This document shows, piece by piece, positions 12,432 through 22,632 of a stretch of 64,000 nucleotides of DNA (the stretch's first letter is position 1; the number at the start of each line of letters is the position of its first letter). The position numbers and the translations under genes were made by a program. Under the pieces are notes generated by a model, which searched no databases, was not told where the DNA came from, and was given only the letters and a program-made list of their open reading frames with translations. Location: contig JYIP02000011.1 of assembly GCA_001051155.2 (NCBI GenBank), forward strand, positions 186,001-250,000. Direction: 5' to 3'. Source of the DNA: Chrysoporthe austroafricana. Lineage: Eukaryota > Ascomycota > Sordariomycetes > Diaporthales > Cryphonectriaceae.

Positions 12432-13322
12432 ATGACAAGTCCCGTCAGCGGCAGGCCGCTGCCCTCCAGCTTTGATGAAAATGAGTATGCTCCCCCTGCT
12501 CCCTCGCCTACCTCACGACATCCGGGCTGCAACGCATCGGGAGAGCGGGAAAGGCTGTCTGCAGCAAATGCTACGGCCACGGCCCACCCGCATAGGAGTC
12601 ATGGTCTTCTATGTCCAGCTGCTGACACGCACTTCTCTTCACAGAGAGTTCTACAACGAGAGCGGCCTTCAAAAGGTCCTGCGCCGCATGAAGCAGGAAC
12701 CTCTGGTTCCTCTCGGTACGCCGCCATGCCCTGCCTTCTGTGCTCACACCCCCTCCCCGCCGGACCTCTCAACTGATCAACCCCGTCTCTGCGCCTAGGG
12801 TGTCTTCTCACCGTCGCTGCCTTCACCAATGCCTACCGCGCCATGCGGAAAGGCGACCACCACCAAGTGCAGCGCATGTTCCGCGCGCGTGTCCTGGCCC
12901 AGGGCTTCACCATCGCTGCCATGGTTGCAGGAGGCCTGTATTTCGGCGCCGAGCGTCACAAGGAACGGGAGACGTGGAAGCTACAGCAGGAGGACAAGGC
13001 AGAGGAGAAGCGCCAGAAGTGGATTCGTGAGCTCGAGGCCCGTGACGAGGAGGAGAAGGAACTGCGCGCGAGGCTAGAGAGGCGCAGGGGAAGGAAGAAG
13101 GCTGCCGATGCCGATGCCGACGCTGCTGGGGACAACTTTCGCGCCGCCGAGGCCAGGAGAAGTGATACCGACGCCGCATTAAAAGATGCCTCCCAGGGCC
13201 GCACGGGCGGCTCGGGCTGGGGATTGTCTGCGTGGCTGGGCGGCTCAAAATCCCCGGGCCAGGAAAAGGACGAGGCTTCACAGCCCAGGCCCAGGCCCGA
13301 TTCTGGTCCGTCCCAAAAATAA
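12432..13322 (+). CDS. RCF1: Respiratory supercomplex factor 1, HIG1 domain
   Basis: Three exons, 12432-12484, 12645-12715 and 12799-13322, give 215 aa. Both junctions restore the conserved reading DENEEFYNE and LVPLGCLLTV. The protein is an inner-membrane factor that stabilises complex III-IV supercomplexes and cytochrome oxidase. HIG1 features are the LVPLG start of helix 1 (about 40-57), the HHQVQRMFRARV segment (62-73), and helix 2 (about 74-92). The C-terminal half is a long charged coiled coil rich in Glu/Arg/Lys, then a Gly/Ser/Pro tail. Length and order match filamentous-fungal Rcf1/Aim31. Introns are 160 and 83 nt. Confidence 0.92.
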
Positions 13323-13835
13323 CATTCATACTGACCGGACAATTCATGGCGACCTAGCCCCTCGCAAGCAGAGGTCGGGTCCCATCACTACATTATGGTT
13401 GGGCGGTCGCTAGGACACGGCAGCGTCGCGGATAGGGACGCCGTCTGTGGGCGCCAGCCCTGCCCTCGAACCTAAATACTGATCAGGCTATGGACAATGG
13501 CCCCGAGAATGAGAAGACGACAGATGAATTTTTTTTTTTTTTTTGGGAAGGGAGGAGGGGCGCTTTCCGTGCGCGTCATTCTTGACCATGACTTCACTCT
13601 ACCGCAACAGTCAACAACGTTAAGTTGCATCCTAATTCAACGCCTTGCACAGTATCTAGGTACTCATAATTTCACCATATACGCCGGCCACCACGTATGC
13701 ATATGACAACCCAGCCGAGAACGTCCTGCGGTGCCTCTGCCTGGGCGCCTCGCCCCTTGAAAAGTACATGCCGCCATGCATCTCTACGCCGTGTCATCAG
13801 GTCATTCAGGTTAGACACCAAGGTCCAAGCAAGGT
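13323..13835. other. Convergent intergenic region RCF1/RTC5
   Basis: About 510 bp between two converging genes. It holds an 18-base T run near 13530. No coding evidence; presumably the two 3' UTRs. Confidence 0.45.
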
Positions 13836-15847
13836 CTAAGCCATCGAGCCGCCACTTCGGTTACCACCCACGAGTCCCGCAAGCTCAAGCAGGGCCTTGT
13901 CGGCCTCGATGTCGCCGGTACCCAGGTTGATCCGCCGCCTCGCCTCGGCCTCTCTCTCCTCAAATGCCCACTCCGCTGCCTGCTGCCTGGCCTCTTCGTC
14001 TCCCCCGCACCCCCAGATTTCCAAACTCTCAATCTCGAAGAAGTTTTGAAAGTTCATCTTGCGAAGCACGCTATTTTGGAAGGCGCCGCCTCGCATGGTG
14101 AAGTCGTGCGTGAAGACCCCAAACTCGAAGCTTGAGTCAAGCAGCAAAGACACCGACCCGAGATGTGTGGTGCTCGGCCTCCTGTGCGAAGCCGAAGGCC
14201 TAGGTGGGGGGTTCCCCGCCGCCACACCTGCGTTGGCCCCGCTCGAGGCTGTCCTGAGGAACGACACGTAGTCTTTATTGACACTGGACGCTTTCATGAC
14301 GTCGTGGATGGGCTCGAGCTGGAAGAGAGTGGTGTCCGCGTCCCCGAAACACTGCTTGTGGCTGTCCCTCCACGGCTGGCTTACATACAGCCCGAAAGTT
14401 ACCCTGTCTGACGTCGAGTCATCTGGAAACCGTCTCGGCGGTAGAGAGGCTGGGGGCCGTGGGCCGCTGTCGCTCGAAGAGCTAGGAATCCGGCTGCCTC
14501 TTACGAGGAGGATGCTGGGGGCCCGCCAGTTGAAGACGCTACTCTCGAACGCGCCCTGCTTCTCGTCTCAGCGAGATGCGATCCCTGTGATTTTCTCGGC
14601 GGCGGGGACATGCGGAGACAGGAGGCGGGTAGGCTTACTTACCATTGAGAAACCATCTCTGTCTCCCGAGTACAACAATCTCAACCGGCGGAAGAGGGTT
14701 GACCCCTTGATGAAGAAGGATATTTGTGACAATGTAGCGTTGTTCAGAATGGACCCAGTCTGTGGCAGCAAGGTGCGGGCTGGTGCAGCCTCATCAAGTT
14801 CTTCTGGCCTGCCGCCCTGGGCTCTATGCTTCGTAAAGTTGAGGTTCCTAGAGAAGAGAAAGTGCTCAAACAGTGCGTTCAGGGGATCTAGCATGTGCGG
14901 AAGCAGATCCATGACCCGACTGAATGCCTTGAACTTGATGCCCGGTGACTTCTCGACATTGAGAAACGCAGCAAGGATGCTATCTGCAGCTGAGCGAAGG
15001 CTCTCGACCTCTACGGGGTATTGCGATACTCTCTCCTGGGGGGCCACAGGGGCTATTAGCAGGAGCAACATGATGAACCGCCTAAAGTTGTCGGCCGGGA
15101 TCATGGCCCCGTGAACACTCTCCCTGTTTCCCAGCTTGAACGCGTCGTCGACATGGAGCGCATCGAGGGCCGACAGCACCAGGTCGTCGTCATCGTCATC
15201 GTCGTCGTCGTCGTCGCCACCGCCGCTACCGGCCTCGTCAACGCGGAACCCCGGTGGGCGCGACGTGGGATCCAGAGCGAGGTGCGTGTTCTCATGGCCG
15301 ACGCCATCTTCCTGGCCATCCTCATCTGTTACCTTCTCTACGGCATCCTGTTCCCGGTCGTAGACGGCCATGCTCTTGAACAGAAGCTTCTTCCTGTCGG
15401 AAACGCCATTGGACAGGACACGCTCCCACCTGGCTGTAAGAAGCGTCACGGCTATGACCGTCTCTTCAAACCCCAGGATTACGGGCGCATCCTTCTGAAA
15501 CGGGAATGCACCGACGCTGGACATCATCTGGAACACAACCGGCGCAGCATGAAGCACATCAGGGAGCTCGAGGAAACGCGTAAGGACGTCTTCGCTTAGA
15601 TACAGCGTGTTCTGCTGGACATCGGCAAGACTTTTGAAGTTGTCTTTGAGGGAGTATGATTCGATGGGAGTAAAGCATTTCTCGAGGAACCTGCCAGCCT
15701 GTTTGGTCGCGAGGACCAACACCCGTTAGCACTTGAGCTGCGCCGAGGTTCGGATCGCCACGGCTGCCTCTTGCTCACCAGTGCCCTTGTTAACTCTTGG
15801 CGCGTCCATTGCCTTGCATCGCTGCTGCTCGAAAGCGTCTGTCCCAT
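13836..15847 (-). CDS. RTC5: Restriction of telomere capping protein 5, TLD domain
   Basis: Three exons, 15847-15779, 15698-14643 and 14561-13836, give 616 aa. The start MGQTLSSSS matches the conserved MGQ start of the family, a possible N-myristoylation site. Intron 1 (80 nt) has a CTAAC branch and CAG acceptor; joining gives TRALAGRFLEKCFTPIESYSLKDNF, typical of Rtc5. Intron 2 (81 nt) needs a weak ACGAG acceptor to give FSMKQGAFESSVFNW, the start of the TLD core. The TLD domain (about 375-560) includes LYVSQPWRDS and the FGVFTHDFTMRGGAF block. An 11-residue Asp run lies in the middle of exon 2. In yeast Rtc5 is linked to the vacuolar V-ATPase and genetically to telomere capping. Confidence 0.9.
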
Positions 15848-16494
15848 AGTCACTGTTCGCCAGTGGTGCAAAGCAGTCGTACAAGGGCATGCACGCAGCG
15901 GCGAGCAAAGCTACTTTACGGGAGTAACCAGCTTGTGGTGGCATGCTCCTTAGGCATTACTTGATTACGGACGTACTTACGTCAGCCCCCAATGGCGAAT
16001 GATAAGTAAATGACAAATGGGCTCCGCGCTAGTACGAAGGACGACCCAGGCGTGCTAGAACACCACCAGGGCCTACGAAGTGTAATGCTTGACGGGCGGT
16101 AAACAGCCAGATGATGGCGGCCGATGCCAACAACGTATTACTTACTTGCTCGCGAAGTATATCGTCCGCTGACGCTCTTCGCTTTTTGAGGGCTCCGAAT
16201 CTCTGCGCTGCTTGAACCTGCCTGCTTGTCCCTCTGCACGGATCGTCAACGCCCGCCAGCCAACACTACATAATATTCATCCTCCACCTCGACCGTGCCA
16301 TCATCTTCATACTCGCTCTCTCTTCTCACTCTTCCGCGGGTGTTCCCTCACTTTCCACGTGGATCCTCATCCCTAGTTCTAATTATCCCCAAGCTCGCTC
16401 GCGTCCTCAGAGCAGTCAGTCCTCCCGTTACGTTCTTTCCCGTCTCCCGATTCGCGCCCTCAATATGGAACGTGTGCTCCGGGTTATGCTTCAC
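15848..16494. other. Intergenic, no supported gene
   Basis: This includes the RTC5 upstream region. Short frames on both strands lack any family signature. Confidence 0.4.
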
Positions 16495-17165
16495 TTTGCT
16501 GTGTCGAATGCACTTGGAAAGCCCTCGCGGCTTGGATTCGCAAAATTCACGTTGACACCGTGGTCGAGCAGCGCGGCAACCAAAGACGTCTCTCCAGTTG
16601 CAATAATAGCTCACAGGATCAGCATGCCCCTGGGTTTTGCTCACCACGTTAACCCCGGCGGACTGGTTCGGTCACTCGCCCCCCCCCCCGGCCCCCCTCG
16701 AGAGGAATGCGGCAGCCTCAGGGTACGGCTCATCGGCTACCGAGCTGTATAATGCGCGTCTTTGTTGGGGATCTGCGCGCATGTCGAGAAGTACGCGGGT
16801 GGAAACCCTGCGGCCCCCGTCGGCTACTTCCACAATGAGGATCGTAACGTCTTACTATCTCACTGTTGTCGATATTCATATCACCGCGGCTGGAGCCTAC
16901 TCAGGCGTCAATCAGCATGCCAAGCGCCGTATGCAGGTCCCAGCCGAAACGAGCCTTTCGAGACCGGCCGTCGTGGCGCGCCCGGAGATTCAACTCGGTC
17001 AGTGAAATACTTCGACCTTGCATGCTCCAGAAATCAGGATGTCCAGTACGCCTCCTTTGTCAGAACTTGCTGCCTGGGGAAGAGCTGGCGACGAGCCATG
17101 CCTACCTCGTTGTGGTCGAGAATCAAGCTCACCGTTTTTTTGCGTCCGCTGCGAGCCGCTTTTTT
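16495..17165 (-). pseudogene. Decayed ankyrin-repeat gene
   Basis: On the minus strand several ankyrin-like pieces appear in order but in different frames: KAARSGRKKTVSLILDHNE (17165-17109), a DKGGVLDILISGA piece, LHTALGMLIDA, VSTRVLLDMRADP, EAAAFLSRGA, and TGETSLVAALLDHGVNVNFA (from 16598). Each resembles the ankyrin core (A-xx-G-xx-xxV-xxLLxxGA). Stops and frame changes separate them, and no single frame stays open. I infer a pseudogene of a multi-ankyrin protein, a family that expands often in filamentous fungi. Exact ends are uncertain. Confidence 0.55.
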
Positions 17166-18278
17166 TAATTATCGCTAGCTAGCAGCTCTTTCCCCAGCCT
17201 CCAGATGTCTGCCTATGTCTGAGCGAATGGGGTAGAGACAGCGTAGAGCCCTCCTGGGTTTGCATTTGGCCTTTGTCCTGGAAAAGCCGCCTGGCAAGAT
17301 CGACCGGCCGGTAGTCATCGCTTGCGTGGTTGTAAACCGTCTAAGCCTGGGCCGCATATAGTAGGACATCGCCAAGATATAATGCTCGATTATTTAGAAA
17401 TTAGAGCGGTTCTTTCTTTGAGCCCATGGTCGACTGTGGTGATCCGTGACGGTAGCGCGAGAGACAGAAGTGAATGTTGATATTATTGCGAGGACTCGAA
17501 GCCGTTTCTGATGGCCAATCTTATGTTGTCGTTAATTAGTCTTTTGCAGGTATATTTGGACCAGCGGCTTGCGGTTGCAGATAACTCAGAATAAATTAAT
17601 CTACCCATCGTCCTTGTTGACTTCCGACTGAAGCAAGTGACCCGGTTAGAGTCATCCGGTAAATCACCGCCCCTGAGAAGCCAAAAATGGTCTACAGCAG
17701 CTCGATACCTGACCTCGAAGTTGTGGAATGTGCTATACGTATAATCCGTGAGCGGGGAAAAGACAACTTCCGGGGGGTGGTGGCGAGGTTGTTATCGGCC
17801 GGCATGTTTCTTAGGCTTGGGCTTGTTTTCTCCCCGAGGCTATTCTGAGGCCACACACTGCTGAATACTCTGCTCTTGTTTCTCCGGTGAGTGATTCTCG
17901 GGTAACGATGGGATGTTGACTAATACAAAAGCACAATCCAGCGTTTTCATCTTCGGAAACACCAGGTTGGCTGGCCCTTTTGATCCAGCGAGGAAGACTG
18001 CTGGCTATCTGCAAGATTGGCCTTCTTACAGGAGAGCCTAGGAGACCCAGAATAGCATAGGGTTAGTCCCAAAGACCCTCCAACATACTCTGTGCGGACA
18101 ACAGAGGGAAATATGGGATCCGCCGGTGACAGCTTTGAAGACTCTCACGAACCAAATGGGCTTGATGAACACCAAAAGCTTACAAGTATCGATGAGAGTA
18201 GTGGTATTGCTCTTCACGCATTCCGAAGATCAAACGTGCCTCGGGACCTCTCCTGCGAGTCGCTGGCGTAGACGTTTG
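17166..18278. other. Intergenic, no supported gene
   Basis: Moderate-GC to AT-leaning sequence with only short frames, for example 17811-18014 minus, without recognisable motifs. It may contain further decayed material related to the ankyrin remnant. Confidence 0.4.
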
Positions 18279-18575
18279 CTACTCAGCAATCCATATCCAA
18301 GCCAGAATTGCGCCAACAACACCCACGATGGCGACCACCAGCGTCCAGCTAGACCAATCCCACTGTGGCGCAAGCGCCGCCTCGCCATTACCACCCATAC
18401 CTTGTCCGCCCTCTGCCCGGCCATTTCTGGAAGTCTTCGCCTTTCGCCGACACTCCAGACACTCTTGCGTAAGCGTCCGGCTGTTGTTGAGAGGAAGGAA
18501 TTGCGCCGAGGGCCTCTTCTTGTCACACCGCGAGCATTTCAGCGTACAGTCCGGGAGGCTTTGTCTGTTTCCCAT
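18279..18575 (-). CDS. Small zinc-ribbon membrane protein with myristoylation motif
   Basis: A single exon encodes 98 aa and starts with ATG. Three features are visible. The N-terminus MGNRQS fits the N-myristoylation pattern (Gly2, Ser6). Two CxxC pairs (Cys14/Cys17 and Cys39/Cys42, the latter in CLECRR) form a likely zinc ribbon. The C-terminal 22 residues are a hydrophobic helix rich in Val, Ile, Ala and Trp, ending three residues from the terminus, as in a tail-anchored or single-pass protein. A glycine-rich linker joins ribbon and helix. I know no named family for it. The ordered features and lack of internal low complexity argue for a true gene. Confidence 0.6.
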   Translation of the reverse strand: MGNRQSLPDCTLKCSRCDKKRPSAQFLPLNNSRTLTQECLECRRKAKTSRNGRAEGGQGMGGNGEAALAPQWDWSSWTLVVAIVGVVGAILAWIWIAE

Positions 18576-18658
18576 GTCTGCTTGTCTGTCTGCCTTTCTG
18601 ACGCGTGCGAGTACTTGTGAGTGCTGCCTTCCCGGAGTATGTTGTATTGATTGCGCTT

Positions 18659-18666
<8 letters not shown>

Positions 18667-18702
<36 letters not shown>
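18667..18702. repeat. GT dinucleotide microsatellite
   Basis: About 18 uninterrupted GT units, about 90 bp upstream of the start of the 98-aa minus-strand gene. Confidence 0.95.
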
Positions 18703-18704
<2 letters not shown>

Positions 18705-20190
18705 TGCGTGCGTGGGCTGTGGCGGGCGTTGTTCGTCTGGTCCAGACTGACGGACGTCTGCCGGTTAGCAAACGCAAATTCTTTAGTCTGCCTTCAGAAG
18801 GAAAGGTTGCGAGAGAATGGATCAATACATACGAATGCTGGAGAAAACGGGTTCTGTTTGGTCAAGCGGTGGACCAGACCGGATAGCATACAGTCAAAAT
18901 CGGAACTGGATAGACAGACGATTAGCTACAGCGCTCAAAGCTAGCTGTCGCCGGTGAGGTTGAGGGTGCGTACTCACGCGCGCATCCGATTGCGAGTGGA
19001 TTGTGTGTCCCGCTGGTGTAAAATAACTATTAGTGGGCAAGGCCGAGCTTCAACTTAAGCTGGACAAAGTTTGGCATGCGACAAACGGTGGATTCTTTGT
19101 CTCACTCTCTGGCAGGCGTGCAACTCCTCAGTTGAGTGCAGTTGAGATCGATACAAAGGTATTATTCTCGCTCGCTCCGTAGCTCTAGGTTATCAGCAGG
19201 GATAGCAGCCTCTCGCGAGCCATGAACCGGACATGCCGCAGGCTTCTCTCAAGAAACAAAACGGCTCGTCATGCATTCCTCTTTCCTGTCACTCGATCAA
19301 AGGTCGATCTCTCCCTCATCCAATGCCCGGAGTTCCACATTCTCGCTAGGTTGAGCCGCAAGGTCCCATTCGCTTCTTCACCTACGCTGCCTATAGTGTC
19401 TGCACTACCTATAGTGTCTATAGTGTCTGTACTGCCTATAGTGTTTATAGTGTCTGTACTGCCTATAGTGTCTATAGTGTCTGCACTGCCTATAGTGTCT
19501 GCGCTGCCTATGGTATCTGTGCTGCCTGTGGTATCTGTGCTGCCTGTGGTATCTGCGCTGCCTAAAATATAGCCTGGCTTTGATTTCTAGTCTCTGTTGC
19601 CCTCTTAGAACTGACAACCGATCTGCTTCCTGCGGTAGGACGGTCCTGGTTAGAGCTCGTTTCGCTGCGACCAAGCAACCTTGGGAAAGGAACCAGAGAG
19701 AGGAACGAAAAAACAGCAGGTTGAAGCAGGGAGGAGAAAGAGGACATGGCATGGTTGTTGGTATCAGACCCAGCTCTTGCATCCTCTTTGCTGTCACAAG
19801 CAACTCACATCTCAGACGAACATTGACTGAAGCCGTGCCAATCTCATCAACGCAGGTGTGGTAGCGCCAGGTGGAAAAAGTGGAGCAACCAGCACTATAA
19901 CTATGAATGAGCTTTGTACAGCCACTCTCATTCTCTTTTGTAACAGACAGATAGAATCCTCAGTATTCATTCAATTTCTTCCCTGCTCGGTAAGGTGCCT
20001 GTTTCTCCTCAACAGCATGTGATATCACTCTAGGTGAATGTTCCGAATGACTTTCAGTCATCTAGCGATAGTCCGTGCAGTAAGGAAAACTACAAATAGC
20101 CAGTTGTTTGCCTAGCTAGATTGTGGTAATTCAGACTATCCGACATATTTTCTTTTGACCCTAACTACACTTCCACAACAGCTCAACAGT
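18703..20190. other. Intergenic with minisatellite, no supported gene
   Basis: Apart from the minisatellite listed separately, I see no conserved coding sequence. A reading frame at 19222-19572 exists only because the minisatellite lacks stops. Confidence 0.4.
19386..19563. repeat. Minisatellite of 18-bp and 9-bp units
   Basis: The unit is close to GTGTCTGTACTGCCTATA (18 bp), interspersed with a shorter GTGTCTATA half unit. Later copies drift to GTATCTGTGCTGCCTGTG. Because 18 and 9 are multiples of three, the + strand frame stays open and would encode PIVSVL-like hydrophobic repeats after an ATG at 19222. Confidence 0.85.
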
Positions 20191-20985
20191 ATGGAAAGAG
20201 TCATTCGCCACCTACGGGCTCCCTTCCCGCGCAGCCCAGGCTGGTGGCGCTGCTTCTGCATCATCACGACCGGCCTGGCCATAGGCATTCCGATCGGCCT
20301 GCTCATCGCACCTATGATTCCACGGGAATATTATGCGTCATTCAAGGGCACGCGTTCGTCTCCAGCGGCCGAGGCGGTTTGAGCTACTCAGGACCACCCT
20401 ATCGACACGCAGCTATCCCGAACCAGCGACGCCCCTGAACCCTTCTCTGCCGACCGCTTAACCTGCTCCCAAGTAATGAGAACCTTTCGCGACAGCGAAG
20501 GAGCGGCCGAACGGGCGGTCGAAGCTATCCCGTACGACTGCTGTCGTGTGTTCCGCGGTCTCTGGATCACCCCTTCGGAAGGATCATCGCTTAGCGAGCC
20601 TCAGTCCCCTGCTCATGCGCATGGCCAGGGCCAATATCCCATTCATCACCTTTCCGAGAAGGACGATACGGATGTGACTATGTGGAAAGGCAACGCTCCT
20701 ACGCTGTGGCAGGTCATCGGCCTGCCTATCGTGCTTTCAATGGACGCCGAAGGTGGCGAATGGCTCGAGACGACTGATATCATGAGCTCCGCCCTCGAGG
20801 CTGCCCGTCGCGACCCACATTGGAGCCAGGACCGCAGGGTTTTCTTCATACGCGCGGCCTTTGTGTTGAAATATCCGCTGTTTCGAATGGAGTACCAACG
20901 TGTCTTCGGAAAGAGTCTGTGGCTCGCGAAAGAAGGAAAAGATCGGGAGGCGAGGGCGGAGGTCGGCAGGATTTGTGGATGGTAG
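20191..20985 (+). pseudogene. Membrane-anchored hypothetical protein interrupted by one in-frame TGA
   Basis: A frame opens at ATG 20191 and encodes 63 aa with a strong hydrophobic segment (WWRCFCIITTGLAIGIPIGL). It meets TGA at 20380-20382, then continues in the same frame without another stop to 20985 (about 201 further codons). Both halves have protein-like composition; the second is acidic and ends FGKSLWLAKEGKDREARAE. I do not recognise the family. Possible readings are a nonsense mutation (CGA to TGA is a single C-to-T change), a sequencing error, or two separate small genes. An intron removing the stop would have to be only about 36 nt with a poor donor. Confidence 0.5.
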
Positions 20986-21657
20986 TAGACACAAGTCCGG
21001 GATATCTATGCAGATGATTCTAGCCAGTAATTGTCCTGTGCGCATAGCCATTGCAATTTGCCACCTCAGTGGGCCGCTCTCTTTCTCTAAAGAACAGAAA
21101 GGGAACAAAGAGAGGACGTGAAAGTGAAGAAAGAGACATTCTAGTACGTCTAATGCCCCCAAGAAATCCCTAGGACACGAGCTTGCGTAGGACGGCGTCC
21201 TAGTGGACTAAGGAAGACGGCCCACGCAGGCTGCGGAGAAGGGGTGCTGAAGAGAGGCGGGAGTTTCTAGCGGCGACGCGCCAGGCGACAAAGAACTACT
21301 AGCGAACGACAGCAATCAACAGAGTCCGCAGCGACACAGTATTCACGCAAACTGAAGGCGAAGCTGAAAACGCCCACCCCTAGTGATCGGCCAATATGCG
21401 GTCGAGTATACAGGGGAAAGGCTCTAACCCTCTTTCGGAGCGTTATATGACGTTTTTTATGGGATGATTTCCAGAGCGACCCACTGGAAAGCTGGGACAA
21501 AAAGGTGGGGGGGGGGCAATACGAGTGCCACGACTACACAAGTACGACCGCGATAGAGGAAGTCGAAGCTTGCACAATCGAGTAACCAGCACTTCTCCCG
21601 GAGTGAACAGAACTACGGATCAACTGCTAAAGGTCTGCTGGATGAGGATACGGAGAG
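20986..21657. other. Intergenic, no supported gene
   Basis: About 670 bp with short frames only and a poly-G run near 21506-21516. Confidence 0.4.
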
Positions 21658-22116
21658 GTGGAGAGGCTCATGGCTAAAGGGATAACCTCGGCGGCTCTGC
21701 AGTCCGGCATTACCGCACCTAGGCAGGTAGAGGTGCTGCTGAAGAGGTTTACTACCGATCTCCGTAGCATCCTTGGTTCACGAAGCGAATTACGCGATGT
21801 ATATGGGACGGTAATGAGGACGGACGTGCAAAGGGTGTGTGCCTAACATACTTCTGAGAGACAGCTGCTGCAAGGAAATGGATTGGCTGGAGAACGGACC
21901 CATGAAAGTACTGGGAATAGCTTCGGGGACACCCCCGACGACCTCTGGCTGTGCAGGGCTACTGAGTTGCTGGACAGAACCGTGGAACTACTTCACGGTG
22001 ATGTTAAGAGCGTCATCCCGGGAGGGGGAGAAAAGAGCGAGTGGGAGACTGCACACTATTACAAGCGCGAACAGCCCGGGTACGCCAACCCTTTATGGAT
22101 AACGACGAATTTATAG
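21658..22116 (+). pseudogene. Coding-like fragments of unknown family with possible intron
   Basis: A stretch reading LMAKGITSAALQSG...RFTTDLRSILGSRSELRDVYGT ends near 21811. A plausible intron follows (GTAATG donor, CTAAC, GAGACAG acceptor near 21864). The next open part reads LLQGNGLAGERTHEST...TPDDLWLCRATELLDRTVELLHGDVKS and stops at 22116. Composition is protein-like, but no start codon fits and I do not recognise the family. It may be a gene remnant, given the retrotransposon scrap just downstream. Confidence 0.3.
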
Positions 22117-22249
22117 AAATTAGGCCAGCCCGTGGGGGAGGACCGGGGGGGGGGTCAGTGAAACAGCCAGGTCTGCGCTGGCTTGGGATATAATTGATAT
22201 CAACAGGCGTCTGTCTCTCCGGCGTTGATACCTGTAACAGCCGTGTTGC

Positions 22250-22492
22250 GTGGGAGCTAGGCTCGCCCACCACCTTCAGAACCTGGCGAATACTCAGGGC
22301 GGAGTACTATCGCCGGCCGTCCAGAAAGCTGTAGCGACTTGCGTCCCTCCTGCGCCGTTGTATGTAGCGAGGGTTTGGTACGGAGGACGACAGAAGCTAG
22401 CAAGGAACGTATTGATTTCAGGTAGCGAGGTCAGCGGCGTAGGCTGGGCTAGCTCTCGTCGTGGGCCAGATATTGCGGTGAGATTAACTTAA
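22250..22492 (+). mobile_element. Remnant of a Tad-like LINE reverse transcriptase
   Basis: The open frame reads HHLQNLANTQGGVLSPAVQK, then AVATCVPPAPLYVARVWYGG and ARNVLISGSEVSGVGW. This order (L-xx-LANT-GG, AV-CV-P-LY-A-VWY-G) matches the region after the catalytic domain of reverse transcriptases in fungal non-LTR elements of the Tad clade. Only about 80 codons remain. No catalytic YxDD box, endonuclease or poly-A tail is seen, so it is a dead fragment. Confidence 0.5.
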
Positions 22493-22632
22493 AGAATCAC
22501 TCAAGACATCTTCTAGGCGAACAACTTCCCAACGCGCCAAATATGCTTAGACCTCCGAAAACCTCATATCCTCTTCAATTTTTCAGAACGACCCTCCTGA
22601 CCTCCCGCTCACATCTGTCTGAAGCCCTCGCA

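Noticed and set aside
20377..20412. Intron that would remove the TGA in the 20.2-21.0 kb frame
   Set aside because: It would be about 36 nt with a GTTTGA donor and no branch site, shorter and weaker than any other intron in the window.
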